A stretch of DNA of 32,934 nt from JAWLDB01 sp041686915 (GCA_041686915.1 JAWLDB010000012.1:1-32934), one strand, 5' to 3'; shown: positions 23,599 to 32,934, numbered from the stretch's first letter. Made by a program: numbers and translations. The notes: a model not told the origin generated them from the letters alone.

Positions 23599-25329
23599 TT
23601 AATGTTCTGCTTGGCTCTGTTTTCTCAACAACGGTAGACTGATATAGAAGGTACTGCCATTGCCTTTCTCACTCTCTGCCCAGATGCTCCCCCCGTGCCG
23701 CTCGACTATCTCTTTGCAGATGGCAAGGCCAAGACCGGAGCCGAAGTAGCTAGTGGTGGTAAACTTGGCTCGATAGAACCGCTCGAAAATGTTTGGCAAA
23801 TCCTCGCTGTCTATACCACATCCACTATCTGAAACCCCAATCAAGAGGAATTTGCTGTTATTGACCACGTCAGCCTCAAAGCGGATCTGTTCGTCAATCG
23901 GTGTATGCTTGATAGCATTATCTACGATATTGGCAAAGACCTGGTCGATACGGCCCAGATCGACATCCACGAACAGGTCTGGATCTTGTGCGGCCAATTT
24001 GAGATCCAGGACAAAGGACAAACCTGCCGTCTGGACATCCAACGCGTTCTTTTCATAGATGCTTGTGACCAGGCCGGGGACGCTTTGTGGCTCCAAGGTG
24101 AAACTAATCTGCTTGTTCTCAAGGCGTGCCAAGTTTAACAAGTCCTTGATTAGCCTGTTGATCCGCACAGCACGCGAGTGAATAGTTTGGACATACGCAT
24201 GTACTTCTGATGTGTCGCTTACTATACCATCCAGAATTGCCTCTGCATATGCCTGAATGGTGGAGATAGGAGTACGTAGCTCATGTGAGATGTCCGAGAA
24301 CAGTTCCTTGCGAGACCTGTGCAGTGCTCGTAGTTCGTCTTCCTGATGCTTCTGCTGGGTGATATCCCTGGCTATCCCCTCTATGGCTAGTACTCTCGCA
24401 TTGCTATCCTTGACAAGCTTTGCCTGGAGTTCAACCCATACCTCTGTCTGCTGCCTGTGCATCCAGCGGAACCGCACCCTGGTACGGTCACCTGAGCTGC
24501 GGATCAGATCCTGCAATACTTGCCTGTCTTCAGGATGGATCTGTCTCATCAGTAGCCGGGGATCTTCCTGAAACTCGCGAACGCTGTAACCCGTAACCTT
24601 TTCTACTGATGGGCTTACATACTCTACCGAGCCTCGAGGCCGTACCAGGTAGCAGAAAATCACGTCATTGGCATTCTCCGCAATCATCCGCAAAGTAGCT
24701 TCACTCTTGTCCAGATTGGCGCGTACCCTCTGGTAGTAGACCAACAAGGTACCATTAGCTGTGGTGAACTTGAGCACGGCGGCAATCAGGTAACCCCAGG
24801 GGGCAAACCACTCAATGGGCATGAGAAAGGGAAAATTTGCTGAGTGCAACCCTGATAACAGAATTGTCACACCTGCAAACCCCTTGCCAGTAAGCTCAGT
24901 CTTGTACGACGCAAGAAAGCGTATGCCGGTCCTGACATACATCCAGCCTGTCCAAAGAGAGGAAGGTAGGTAAAGGAAGGCAAGATGAAACTTAAGAATA
25001 CCCGCCAACAGCCCCCATCCGCATAGCACGACCACTACAGTTTTCCATGCCCGAGGTAGCCTAATATCCAAGAAATGATGCATCCCGTCCACAAGGAAGA
25101 AGCCCGCCCATAACCAGCACCAAACAGCACCAGCCGAGAGCAGGGCGCTTGGTTCGCCCCTCATAAAAGTGGTGATGTCCAAGGCGTACATTAGTGCCCA
25201 GCAAAACCAACTCAAACTCCACTTATGCAGGTAAGATTTCTTGTCCGTTCTATATAAATACAGAAAAATGCAAGCCAGCACGGCATCAATAGCCAGCTGG
25301 CCTATCTCCGCCGGAAGAAACCACGCCAA
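23599..25329 (-). CDS. Membrane sensor histidine kinase with PAS domain
   Basis: TTG start at 25329, 8 bases after GGGGG, with an in-frame TAA two codons upstream, so this is the only reasonable upstream start; 576 residues. An N-terminal block of about seven membrane segments (1-200) is followed by a short coil, a PAS domain with PAC motif (about 210-325; VSPSVEKVTGYSVREF and IEGIARDITQQK), HisKA with SDISHELRTP (phospho-accepting His349), and HATPase: N-box NIVDNAIKHTP (467-477), SDSGCGID (500-507), FERFYR (515-520), and G2 box GSGLGLAI (530-537). It should phosphorylate the OmpR-type regulator encoded upstream on the same strand. The N-terminal block is not a recognised sensor; a lipid, light or small-molecule signal cannot be told apart. 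Confidence 0.93.
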   Translation of the reverse strand: MAWFLPAEIGQLAIDAVLACIFLYLYRTDKKSYLHKWSLSWFCWALMYALDITTFMRGEPSALLSAGAVWCWLWAGFFLVDGMHHFLDIRLPRAWKTVVVVLCGWGLLAGILKFHLAFLYLPSSLWTGWMYVRTGIRFLASYKTELTGKGFAGVTILLSGLHSANFPFLMPIEWFAPWGYLIAAVLKFTTANGTLLVYYQRVRANLDKSEATLRMIAENANDVIFCYLVRPRGSVEYVSPSVEKVTGYSVREFQEDPRLLMRQIHPEDRQVLQDLIRSSGDRTRVRFRWMHRQQTEVWVELQAKLVKDSNARVLAIEGIARDITQQKHQEDELRALHRSRKELFSDISHELRTPISTIQAYAEAILDGIVSDTSEVHAYVQTIHSRAVRINRLIKDLLNLARLENKQISFTLEPQSVPGLVTSIYEKNALDVQTAGLSFVLDLKLAAQDPDLFVDVDLGRIDQVFANIVDNAIKHTPIDEQIRFEADVVNNSKFLLIGVSDSGCGIDSEDLPNIFERFYRAKFTTTSYFGSGLGLAICKEIVERHGGSIWAESEKGNGSTFYISLPLLRKQSQAEH

Positions 25330-25352
25330 GCTTTAAACCCCCAAGCTTTGCC

Positions 25353-25374
25353 ATTCTTTAGGTATTCTTTAGGT
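25353..25374. promoter_or_regulatory. 11-bp tandem repeat, candidate response-regulator site
   Basis: ATTCTTTAGGT occurs twice without a gap (25353-25363 and 25364-25374), followed by a degenerate third unit (TAGCTTTAG). OmpR-family regulators bind direct repeats at an 11-bp period. The repeat lies in the 95-bp gap between the regulator and kinase genes. Confidence 0.4.
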
Positions 25375-25424
25375 TAGCTTTAGTCCTACTTTATTAGCTA
25401 TTGATATATTTAAATCATGTATGC

Positions 25425-26120
25425 TTATAGCTGAGTCCTAAACTTGTAGCCAATACCTCTAACTGTGGCTATGTACTCCGGGTAGCCCGGTGCGGGCTGT
25501 ATCTTCTTCCTCAGGTTACTGATATGTACTAGAACCGTTCTGGTATCCCCGAGGCTGTGCTCACCCCAAAGCCGGTGAAACAGATGCTCGGTGCTAAACA
25601 CCTGGTTTGGATGCTGCACTAGGAAGAGCAGCAGCTCAAACTCCTTGGCAGTCAGTTCTAGATTGACATCATCAACCGAAACGGTATGGCTGATAGGGTT
25701 GATCACCAGACGGTCAAAGCGCAGCAACTCATCAGACCGAGATTGGCCACCGATTTGAGCTCTGCGCAGATTCGCTTTTACCCGCGCCATCAGCTCCCCA
25801 GGGCTGAACGGCTTGGTAACGTAGTCATCCGCGCCGACGGTTAAACCTAGAACCTTGTCCGCTTCCTCGTCCTTGCAGCTCAAGAATAGCAGGGGAGCGG
25901 TGGTCAACTGCCGGAGTCTGATGCAGATATCTATCCCGTTAGCATCAGGCAACAGGATATCCAGGATAATCAGGTGAGGTTCATACTCCTGGGCTGCCTC
26001 GAGAGCAGTGTTTCCGTTATATACAACCCTAACGCTGTAGCCTTCTCTAAGCAGGTATTTCTCGATAAGGTTGGCAATCTCCACTTCATCGTCGATAACC
26101 AGAATCCTCGGTTTTTGCAC
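25425..26120 (-). CDS. OmpR/PhoB-family response regulator
   Basis: The frame extends to ATG 26195, which has no ribosome site; GTG 26120 follows AAAGGGGGC at 6-7 bases and begins at the receiver domain, so it is preferred (231 residues). Receiver domain: ILVIDDE (acidic pocket Asp10, Asp11), phospho-acceptor Asp54 in LIILDILLPD, Ser81 in place of the switch Thr, and Lys103 in VTKPFS. The C-terminal winged helix (about 133-231) has LTAKEFELLLFL, the recognition helix TRTVLVHISNLRKKI and VRGIGYKF. It is followed by the kinase gene on the same strand and is divergent from the giant secreted protein gene, 123 bp away, which makes that gene a possible target. Confidence 0.95.
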   Translation of the reverse strand: MQKPRILVIDDEVEIANLIEKYLLREGYSVRVVYNGNTALEAAQEYEPHLIILDILLPDANGIDICIRLRQLTTAPLLFLSCKDEEADKVLGLTVGADDYVTKPFSPGELMARVKANLRRAQIGGQSRSDELLRFDRLVINPISHTVSVDDVNLELTAKEFELLLFLVQHPNQVFSTEHLFHRLWGEHSLGDTRTVLVHISNLRKKIQPAPGYPEYIATVRGIGYKFRTQL

Positions 26121-26243
26121 TCTGAAGCCCCCTTTCAGCTTCTGTTGTTTTCTAGAAGCGCCTGCCAATGTCCTGTCTGTAGCCTGATTTGCCATAACTG
26201 TAGCAATACTGAGAGTCTAACAAATTGTGGGGAGTGATAACTG

Positions 26244-29200
26244 TTGAGGAGCAAATCCAACTTCAGAAGGCTGGTAGCCATCATCTGTACCGTCTTGATG
26301 GTGAGCAACGGCTTAGTGGTGCCTAGCCTTGCGGCGCCGGCATTTGATACGGCGACCGCTGAGGCCTCAAGGGTGGGAGCAGCTACCTATGAAGCCGTGA
26401 GCCCTTCTATCAGCCAGGACGGCAACCTCATCGCCTTTGTCTCCGATCAGAAGCTAAGTGATGAAGATATGAGGAGCGACTGGACAGACGTATATGTGTA
26501 TGACGTCGCAGCCAATACATACGAGCTGATAACAGTCTATCCGACAGACGATAGCCGAGGATTCTCGGACTGTTACTACGCTGATATTAGCGCCGACGGG
26601 AACTGGGTAACCTTTTTGGCCTGGTCGGCTGTAACGCGAGAGTACGAGACGGTATTCGTCTATGACAGAGCTAACAAGGTCACCCACAAGGTGAGTCCTG
26701 TCGGGAAATCGACAAGGCCAAGTATTTCCGGAGACGGTCGCCAGGTTGTGTTTAGTAATGCCTATAATGTCTACTTGTCCGAGAGAGTGACCGAAGGTGA
26801 AAGCACTAAATACTCGGCGCCTCAAACTGTGTGCGAAGGGTATTATCCTGACATCAGCAGCGATGGCAGTACTGTTGCCTTTACCAGAGGAGCGCCGGTA
26901 AGCCATGTTTTTGTCTATGACCTTGAATCACTGACCGAGGAGCAAATTGATGCTAACACAGGCGGCAGCAGCAAGTATGCCAGGCCGAGTGCTGATGGTA
27001 GCTTCATATCCTTCGAATCTGAGGGAGACCTCAGCGATGCCGGCGCTTCTGGCTGGCAAGTGTATAGATACGAACGAGCTACAACAACCATAGAACTGGT
27101 AAGTGTCTCGGCGACCGGGGTGCCCGCAAACGACACATGTGGGCTGCCGGTTGGTGAAGGTTGGGGCTCATCAATCAGCGAAGACGGCAACTATGTCACG
27201 TTCGCCTCCTACGCTGACAATCTGGTTGCAGGCGATACAAACCAAGAAGGCGATATCTTTGTTCGTGATATGAGCGCAGGCACCACAATTCGCGGAAGCA
27301 GCATCACAGACCAGACAGAGACCATCTACAGCATTCACTCTCCCGTAATCGCTGACATAAGTGCAGAAAAGGCGAGAGTCGCTTTTGTGATGGAAGCTTA
27401 CAACGAAAATGTCAGGCACAACAATGTCTACTTCTCCGATATTGTCACGGGCCTAGCCAGCCTGCAAATATCTGCCGATCCTGCCTTAACAGAGGCTAAC
27501 CTTGACGGAGCCATAGTTAGGGTTACGGTCGCAGGCGATAGTTTCAACACATCGCAACTGGCGGCTAACCTCTTTACACCGCTTAACGCACCTGTTGGCG
27601 TCAACGTCGCAGATGTTATGCAAGTCAACGAATGCACAGTTGATCTCAAGCTGGCATTCGACGGCACGGATTTCGACCTGAAAGTAACCGACTTCCAAAT
27701 TGCCATAGGCCCGGAAGCTCTATTGAACGGTTCGACCCCTCTAACCAGCAACTCTCTTGCAATTGGTGCATCCATCGAACCGGGAGTCCTAGAGCTATCC
27801 CAAACTTCCTATCAAGTATCAGAAAGTAACAGCATATTAACAGTTACCGTAGTGCGTACCGGAGGTAGCGACGGTTCTGGATCTGTTGAGTATGACTTGC
27901 TGGAAGACTCAGCCTTACCTGGAGATGACTATGTATACTCAACTGGCCTGGTTTCTTTCCAGGAAGGTGAGACGACCAAGACATTCAACATCCAGATTGT
28001 AGATGACCAGGTGGTAGAAGATGCTGAAACATTCAAAATCCGCCTGTATCTCTACGAAGGTGACGCTGGTTTGGGTGCCAATTACCTCGCCACAGTCACA
28101 ATCAACGACGATGACGGTGCTGGAGCACCAACCCTGTTAGCTCAGGATGTAACAGCGTCCACCTCTGAAGACTCTCAGACTGCCATCACCCTGTCTTCTA
28201 CCGGGAGCACTGGGGCAGTTAACTATGTCATTGTTGATCATCCGACCAACGGAACAGTTCAGGTCAGCGACAACATCGCAACCTATACACCCGACTCGAA
28301 CTTCTTCGGCACCGATAGCTTTACATACAAGGCCGTAGCGGGGTCCGTAGAAAGCAACATCGCAACGGTAACAATCACGGTAGATACAGTCAATGATCCT
28401 CCAACAATCACTACCGTGCCTAATCAAAACAGCACCGAAGGCGATGCAGTCACCGTTCCAGTCACTGCCACCGATGTGGATAACTCTGAGCTCTTCTTCA
28501 GTGCTACCAACCTGCCAAGCGGTGTGAGCATTGACCCGGCGACCGGCCTGATCTCCGGTACCCTGGTTAACGGCAGCGCAGGGGAGTACAAAGTGACAAT
28601 CACAGTCAGCGACGGGGAAGCGACAATCAGCTCGTCCTTCGACTGGACTGTGACGGAAGTGGTATCCGCTCCTGAAGACCTGAAGGCTCCTGATGGACTG
28701 CAGTTAACAATCATGTCAAGCCGGCGTATTGACCTGAAGTGGAATGACAACAGCGACAACGAAGACGGTTTCGTGATTGAGCGGAGCCGGGACGGGGTAC
28801 TTTGGACAGAAGTCGCCCAAACCGGCAAAGACGTTTCCACTTATTCAGACACGTCGCTCAGGTCCAGCACGACCTATTACTACCGTGTTTTTGCTTACAG
28901 CGCAACGAGCAAATCTGAGCCCTGTGACATGCAGAAAGCAACCACCCGCGCGCTAATAATTGCGCCGGTCGTATATCTTTCATCAATAGATCTAAGTGTT
29001 TCTACAACCGCTCTCACTGTAGGGGGAAATGGCGCTGTTCTTCAGGCTACCGCCAAGTACAGCGACGGCAGTACCGCGGATGTAACCCGTATCGTCTCAT
29101 GGTATATCTCTGACCCAAGTGTTGTTTCGATCAGCGGAGCAGACGTAGTTCCCCTGGTTGAGGGCACAGCTACTATCAGAGCTAGCCTCATTGGACACTC

Positions 29201-32200
29201 AGCGTCTGTTGAGCTAGTCGTCAGCAGACCGCGAGTCCTGCAGCTATCCACTGTAGACGATGCTGTTTATGCAGGCGGACAGACGGCATCGCTGCAAGCG
29301 ACCCTGGTGGAGCCCGATGGCACAACCAGGGACGTAACTGAACTATGTGACTGGACAGTATCTGATTCAACAAAAGCAGCAGCCATTCAGGCGGGTCTGG
29401 TTAGACCATTGGAGGGCGGAACAGTTACTGTGACAGCTACCTTAGGCGAGCTGTCAGGTGAACGGCAGGTCGTCATCGTGGGCGTGCAATCGATTACTAT
29501 TGATCCAGCCGCAAAAAGTCTGGTAGTTGGCCAGGGCCCTGCACAGTTTACAGCGACAGTATTCTATACCGACGGCTCAACCAGGGAAGCAACTGCGGAC
29601 GTCAGCTGGAGCCTGACCAGGCTCACTCTGGCCCGCTTGGTAGGCCGGGGACTGGTTGAACCCCGTCAGGCAGGTACGTTAGTTTTAACTGCTACACTGG
29701 GAGGGCTGTCGGAGAGCGTGAGCATCGACGTTACAGAGCTCACTCTTACACCCCCATCAGCCACACTCTTCCTGAACCCGCCAGACGGGGCTTTGGCAGG
29801 AATCGATGTGCGTGACACTATACAGTTGCAGGCTGCCTTGAAGAGCAGCGATGGCTCCAGCCAAGACATAAGCGTGCAGGCCGTTTGGAGCAGTTCAGAC
29901 CCGGAGGTTGCTACTGTCAGCCCCGCCGGCTTTGTGACGGGGATAAAGCAGGGCTTAACTGAAATCACAGTTACCCACAATGACATATCGGCCTCAGCGG
30001 TTTTGTGGGTACTGAATGAACTGACTATGCCTAACATTAGAATGCTGGCAGCCTGGGATAATCCAAGCCAAGTGCTACTTCGTTGGGCAGTTAAGGGTGA
30101 TTGGCTGCCGCCCGAGGGATTGGACTTATATAGAGTGGTGACTACGACTGACGGGCAGGAAGTCGTAAACAGAGTGGCAAATGTGGGCTCGCAAGTGCAA
30201 CTTAGGCAGTCGACCATTGATGTTGGCGGGGTTGCCATGCCACTTTGGGATATCACTGAGCAGGCAGTGCTTACGCCCGAGAAGCTTGCCGACCTTTCCG
30301 TAGGTCTGCCTACAGATCTGGGAAATGCGCTAAACCCACAGTCTATAGAAGAAGCAATAGCAGGAGGAATGCAGTTACCCGCGCAGCTCACCATCAACTC
30401 CGGTGAAGCATCCTTCCGGAGTGATCCAGAGGCTTTCAGGCAGTTGTTTAGTCCTACCCAACCCATGGAGCAAACAGCGACATCGGCTATAGGGGTACAA
30501 AGCACCTTGCTACCAACGCAGCCCGTAAGCTCCATCGCAGCGCCGGCACTCGACAGTGCGCTTTCCAACCCCGTTATCGAGGGTATCAGGGATGCCCGAC
30601 GGTGGATTCAAACAGCAGCCAACGTCGACATGCAGTTCGCTGAGCTTAGTGGGCTGGGTTACATCGACACTGTCTACTATAACAAACAGTTCCGGGGAAC
30701 ACCGGTTACCTACTATTTGGCACCAGCTGGAGTCCCGCTACAGCTATTGCTGGAAGCAGGTATCGATCTGCCCAATGCGTCAGTACAACTTGGTGTGCCA
30801 CAGCTACCAACACAACCGACGGAAGTAGACGGGTATGGTATGGACGGCGAGGTCAAGCTCAGGTGGGAAATCCCTGCCGATGCCGCGGCCAATAGCACCC
30901 ATGTCTCCGGCTACAACATCGAACGTGAGTTGGCTGGAGAAACCGCATACACCAGGATCAATGATAAGCCGATTGTCATTGCCCTGACCCGGAATAAGCA
31001 GGGCGGCCTGGACGAACCGTCAGTGTTCTACACCGACCTACTGCCAGATGGGACAGTGGCCACTTACAGGGTGAGGTCCGTTAACATCTTTGGCCAGGAG
31101 TCGCTACCTTCTAGTGAACTAACCCTGGAAGTGGTTAAGACCATCCCAGCCGCCACACCGGTGCTGCAACAACCAATCCTGGATGTGGACCTGGTAGCAG
31201 CTTGGCAAGAACTCCACCCGTCTACAACCAGCCAGCTGAGCATTCCTCAGCCGGGAGGGTTGCAGCCAATTAACACGATAGACCAAAGGCTGGCTGCATC
31301 CATAGGTATACCACCGTACAACATGGCTGGTAACGGCCGGTATATTGCAGTTCCCTTCGTCCAGGGTAGTTTGCATGGGGTGGCAGAGTACCGAATTTAC
31401 CGCAGCAAGGCTGAAGGTGCAGGCGAGTTCGCCGCCCCGCAAGTGGTCTACCAGTTTGATGAAGATACGCTCGGCGACAGAGTCAAAGAGATTAATCAGA
31501 CGCAGAGCCTGTTCGTGCCTCAAAATGGCGAGGTTGCCAAGCAATATGCGTACTACGACACTGATGTTCAACCAGGCTTCTACTACAAGTACTGGGTCTC
31601 CACTGTGGACGACTGGAACAACGAGGGTGCTTGGTCGAACTCGTTAGTCGTAGGCTGTCCGGCGCTACAACCGCCGCTACCGGTAATAAACGTACAGGCT
31701 AACTTCTCAGCCGTCGATAACGATTTGGTAGAGATAAACTCCTCGCTTGGCGTCCTAAGAGGGAAAAATAACCCGCCAGGTTTCATGGAGCGCATGCCCG
31801 TGACCGAAACGGACGCTGATAATGACCAGGCAAGCGACTCAACAGAACCAGCTTCCGGGCTGGTGGAGTTACAGCCTTTCGATCAAATCTACAACGTGAC
31901 ATCTTGGGCACAGCTGCAGGAGGAATGGAACCCGCACAAGCTAATGGCCGTTTCACGTAACGACCTCAATCCGGACGGCACCCTTGATCTGACATGGGAG
32001 CATGCACCGGTCAATGAGGGCCTCAACTACCGCCTCTTCTTTAGCGAGGGACCAATCCAGATAGCGGCCAAAGACCCGTTGTCTGGCACCATCTGGTCAT
32101 CGGCCAAAGCATGGCATACTGCAGTGAACCGTTTCCGGGTGCAGGCTCCGTCGTTCAGCGGTACTATATACTTCCTGATCACTACTTACCAACGGACGAC

Positions 32201-32934
32201 AGAAGTGACAGCCCAACCGGAGGAAGTGAAATCGGATAAGGCGGGCGGTTACGTAACCGTTACCTGGAACACAGGTAACGCTCCACAGGTCCGGAGCTAT
32301 TCCGTCTACCGCGCGGAAGTGAAAGGACAGGGCACTGACCTGACCTGGGTAATGGTAGGAAGCGGATTAACGGAAGCCAGCTACACCGAGCGAGTGGACC
32401 AAAGCCAAGTGCGCTTCTATCGTTATCGGGTGATAGCGCATGACGTATGGGGACAAGAGTCAGCAGCTACCACCGGACCGCAAGTGCGTGTCCCGACTAC
32501 CTTGCCACCGCAAGCGCCTCAGATGCTCGTCTCGAGGCCTGCCCCAGGCAGCGTGACCGTGCGGTGGACACCTGTGGCGGAAGCAACGCACTATATCGTA
32601 CACCGGGCTGCTATCCCTGTGCTCAGCATTGAACAGATTCAGCAGTTGGTCAGCCAGGTGGAACAACTGACGACGGACCAGCAAACTGACAACTTGACTG
32701 ATGCTGAGATCATCGCGCTGCAGCAGAAGATGAGCAAGATGACACCTGAGCAGCAGGCCGAACTACTCTCCCAGATAATGCAGCAGTATGGTGTGTTGGC
32801 TGCCGCACCATATGGACGTCTGGACAAAGAGAGCGCAAAACAGGTAGTCTGGCTACCAGCAGCTACTCTCAGCGTCCAATCCCTAGGCAGCAACGGTTTC
32901 CGCATGGTTAACCGAGCGCTACAATGGGTTGACC
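26244..32934 (+). CDS. Giant secreted multidomain surface protein (3' truncated by window)
   Basis: TTG start at 26244 after GGGGAG (9 bases); I read the frame to the window edge with no stop, 2230 codons. Residues 1-31 form a signal peptide (RSKSNFRR, hydrophobic core, PSLAA). Seven PD40/TolB-like blades follow, with xxISxDG-xxVAF signatures at about 54, 113, 159, 202, 248, 309 and 370. Next: an Ig-like domain with ALTEANLDGA (about 404-513), Calx-beta (513-624, ending INDDDG), a cadherin-like domain (628-719; NFFGTDSFTYKA, TVNDPP), a putative Ig domain (720-805; GVSIDPATGLISGTL), Fn3 (809-903), four BIG2-type domains (about 915-993, 998-1081, 1081-1165, 1166-1259), then Fn3-like modules to the end, some with helical insertions (about 1329-1486 and 2128-2190). 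Likely a cell-surface or matrix adhesion or structural protein. No catalytic, SLH or sortase motif lies within the window. Confidence 0.9.
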   Translation, partial: MRSKSNFRRLVAIICTVLMVSNGLVVPSLAAPAFDTATAEASRVGAATYEAVSPSISQDGNLIAFVSDQKLSDEDMRSDWTDVYVYDVAANTYELITVYPTDDSRGFSDCYYADISADGNWVTFLAWSAVTREYETVFVYDRANKVTHKVSPVGKSTRPSISGDGRQVVFSNAYNVYLSERVTEGESTKYSAPQTVCEGYYPDISSDGSTVAFTRGAPVSHVFVYDLESLTEEQIDANTGGSSKYARPSADGSFISFESEGDLSDAGASGWQVYRYERATTTIELVSVSATGVPANDTCGLPVGEGWGSSISEDGNYVTFASYADNLVAGDTNQEGDIFVRDMSAGTTIRGSSITDQTETIYSIHSPVIADISAEKARVAFVMEAYNENVRHNNVYFSDIVTGLASLQISADPALTEANLDGAIVRVTVAGDSFNTSQLAANLFTPLNAPVGVNVADVMQVNECTVDLKLAFDGTDFDLKVTDFQIAIGPEALLNGSTPLTSNSLAIGASIEPGVLELSQTSYQVSESNSILTVTVVRTGGSDGSGSVEYDLLEDSALPGDDYVYSTGLVSFQEGETTKTFNIQIVDDQVVEDAETFKIRLYLYEGDAGLGANYLATVTINDDDGAGAPTLLAQDVTASTSEDSQTAITLSSTGSTGAVNYVIVDHPTNGTVQVSDNIATYTPDSNFFGTDSFTYKAVAGSVESNIATVTITVDTVNDPPTITTVPNQNSTEGDAVTVPVTATDVDNSELFFSATNLPSGVSIDPATGLISGTLVNGSAGEYKVTITVSDGEATISSSFDWTVTEVVSAPEDLKAPDGLQLTIMSSRRIDLKWNDNSDNEDGFVIERSRDGVLWTEVAQTGKDVSTYSDTSLRSSTTYYYRVFAYSATSKSEPCDMQKATTRALIIAPVVYLSSIDLSVSTTALTVGGNGAVLQATAKYSDGSTADVTRIVSWYISDPSVVSISGADVVPLVEGTATIRASLIGHSASVELVVSRPRVLQLSTVDDAVYAGGQTASLQATLVEPDGTTRDVTELCDWTVSDSTKAAAIQAGLVRPLEGGTVTVTATLGELSGERQVVIVGVQSITIDPAAKSLVVGQGPAQFTATVFYTDGSTREATADVSWSLTRLTLARLVGRGLVEPRQAGTLVLTATLGGLSESVSIDVTELTLTPPSATLFLNPPDGALAGIDVRDTIQLQAALKSSDGSSQDISVQAVWSSSDPEVATVSPAGFVTGIKQGLTEITVTHNDISASAVLWVLNELTMPNIRMLAAWDNPSQVLLRWAVKGDWLPPEGLDLYRVVTTTDGQEVVNRVANVGSQVQLRQSTIDVGGVAMPLWDITEQAVLTPEKLADLSVGLPTDLGNALNPQSIEEAIAGGMQLPAQLTINSGEASFRSDPEAFRQLFSPTQPMEQTATSAIGVQSTLLPTQPVSSIAAPALDSALSNPVIEGIRDARRWIQTAANVDMQFAELSGLGYIDTVYYNKQFRGTPVTYYLAPAGVPLQLLLEAGIDLPNASVQLGVPQLPTQPTEVDGYGMDGEVKLRWEIPADAAANSTHVSGYNIERELAGETAYTRINDKPIVIALTRNKQGGLDEPSVFYTDLLPDGTVATYRVRSVNIFGQESLPSSELTLEVVKTIPAATPVLQQPILDVDLVAAWQELHPSTTSQLSIPQPGGLQPINTIDQRLAASIGIPPYNMAGNGRYIAVPFVQGSLHGVAEYRIYRSKAEGAGEFAAPQVVYQFDEDTLGDRVKEINQTQSLFVPQNGEVAKQYAYYDTDVQPGFYYKYWVSTVDDWNNEGAWSNSLVVGCPALQPPLPVINVQANFSAVDNDLVEINSSLGVLRGKNNPPGFMERMPVTETDADNDQASDSTEPASGLVELQPFDQIYNVTSWAQLQEEWNPHKLMAVSRNDLNPDGTLDLTWEHAPVNEGLNYRLFFSEGPIQIAAKDPLSGTIWSSAKAWHTAVNRFRVQAPSFSGTIYFLITTYQRTTEVTAQPEEVKSDKAGGYVTVTWNTGNAPQVRSYSVYRAEVKGQGTDLTWVMVGSGLTEASYTERVDQSQVRFYRYRVIAHDVWGQESAATTGPQVRVPTTLPPQAPQMLVSRPAPGSVTVRWTPVAEATHYIVHRAAIPVLSIEQIQQLVSQVEQLTTDQQTDNLTDAEIIALQQKMSKMTPEQQAELLSQIMQQYGVLAAAPYGRLDKESAKQVVWLPAATLSVQSLGSNGFRMVNRALQWVD

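Noticed and set aside
29666..30568. 300-residue minus-strand open frame opposite the giant gene
   Set aside because: It lies wholly inside the continuous plus-strand frame, has low-complexity Ser/Thr/Val-rich composition typical of an antisense shadow, and has no ribosome site or domain. Other minus-strand frames over 26454-32905 are rejected for the same reasons.

Overview
The window looks like chromosomal DNA of a Gram-positive-type bacterium, most likely a member of the Bacillota (Clostridia-like). Base composition is balanced, with GC slightly above half by eye. Purine-rich Shine-Dalgarno sites stand close to most starts, GTG and TTG starts are frequent, and gene content fits: a PcrA/UvrD-type helicase, a DUF1848 protein, an OmpR/PhoR-type two-component pair and a very large secreted surface protein. 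This assignment is inference. No rRNA, tRNA, CRISPR array, transposase or phage gene was seen.

Region 1 (1-12398, all + strand, 11 tightly packed genes) reads as one cell-surface polysaccharide operon that began upstream of the window. It holds the C-terminal part of a PelG-like polysaccharide transporter, two large paralogous polytopic membrane proteins resembling GT-C glycosyltransferases, an ATP-grasp ligase, a cytoplasmic NodB-type polysaccharide deacetylase, a MurJ/MviN-family flippase, a GT2 glycosyltransferase with its DUF2304 partner, an HD-GYP signalling protein with a cysteine-rich tail, and a GH114-like (polygalactosaminidase-type) protein. PelG-like, deacetylase and GH114-like genes together with a cyclic-di-GMP-type protein suggest a Pel-like amino-sugar polymer, but with a gene set unlike the classical pel operon.

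Region 2 (12363-19627) holds housekeeping and accessory genes in short units: a UvrD-family helicase (-) whose 3' end overlaps the end of the polysaccharide operon; a GNAT acetyltransferase fused to a histidine phosphatase (+); a flavodoxin-fold reductase with an Fe-S-type cysteine motif (+); a GmhB-like HAD phosphatase (-); a methyltransferase-like protein with a cysteine cluster (-); and a DUF1848 protein with a radical-SAM-like motif at its C-terminus (+). A cluster of modular palindromic repeats starts at the DUF1848 stop codon.

Region 3 (19628-23598) holds a class III PLP aminotransferase (-), a membrane-anchored DUF218/YdcF protein (+) and a cytosolic M14 zinc carboxypeptidase (+), with clear hairpin terminators after the two + strand genes.

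Region 4 (23599-32934) holds an OmpR-type regulator and a sensor kinase (-), with an 11-bp tandem repeat between them. Divergent from them is an uninterrupted reading frame of 2230 codons that runs off the window. It encodes a secreted protein with a signal peptide, a seven-bladed propeller, Calx-beta, cadherin-like, putative Ig, Fn3 and four BIG2-type domains, then more Fn3-like modules with insertions.
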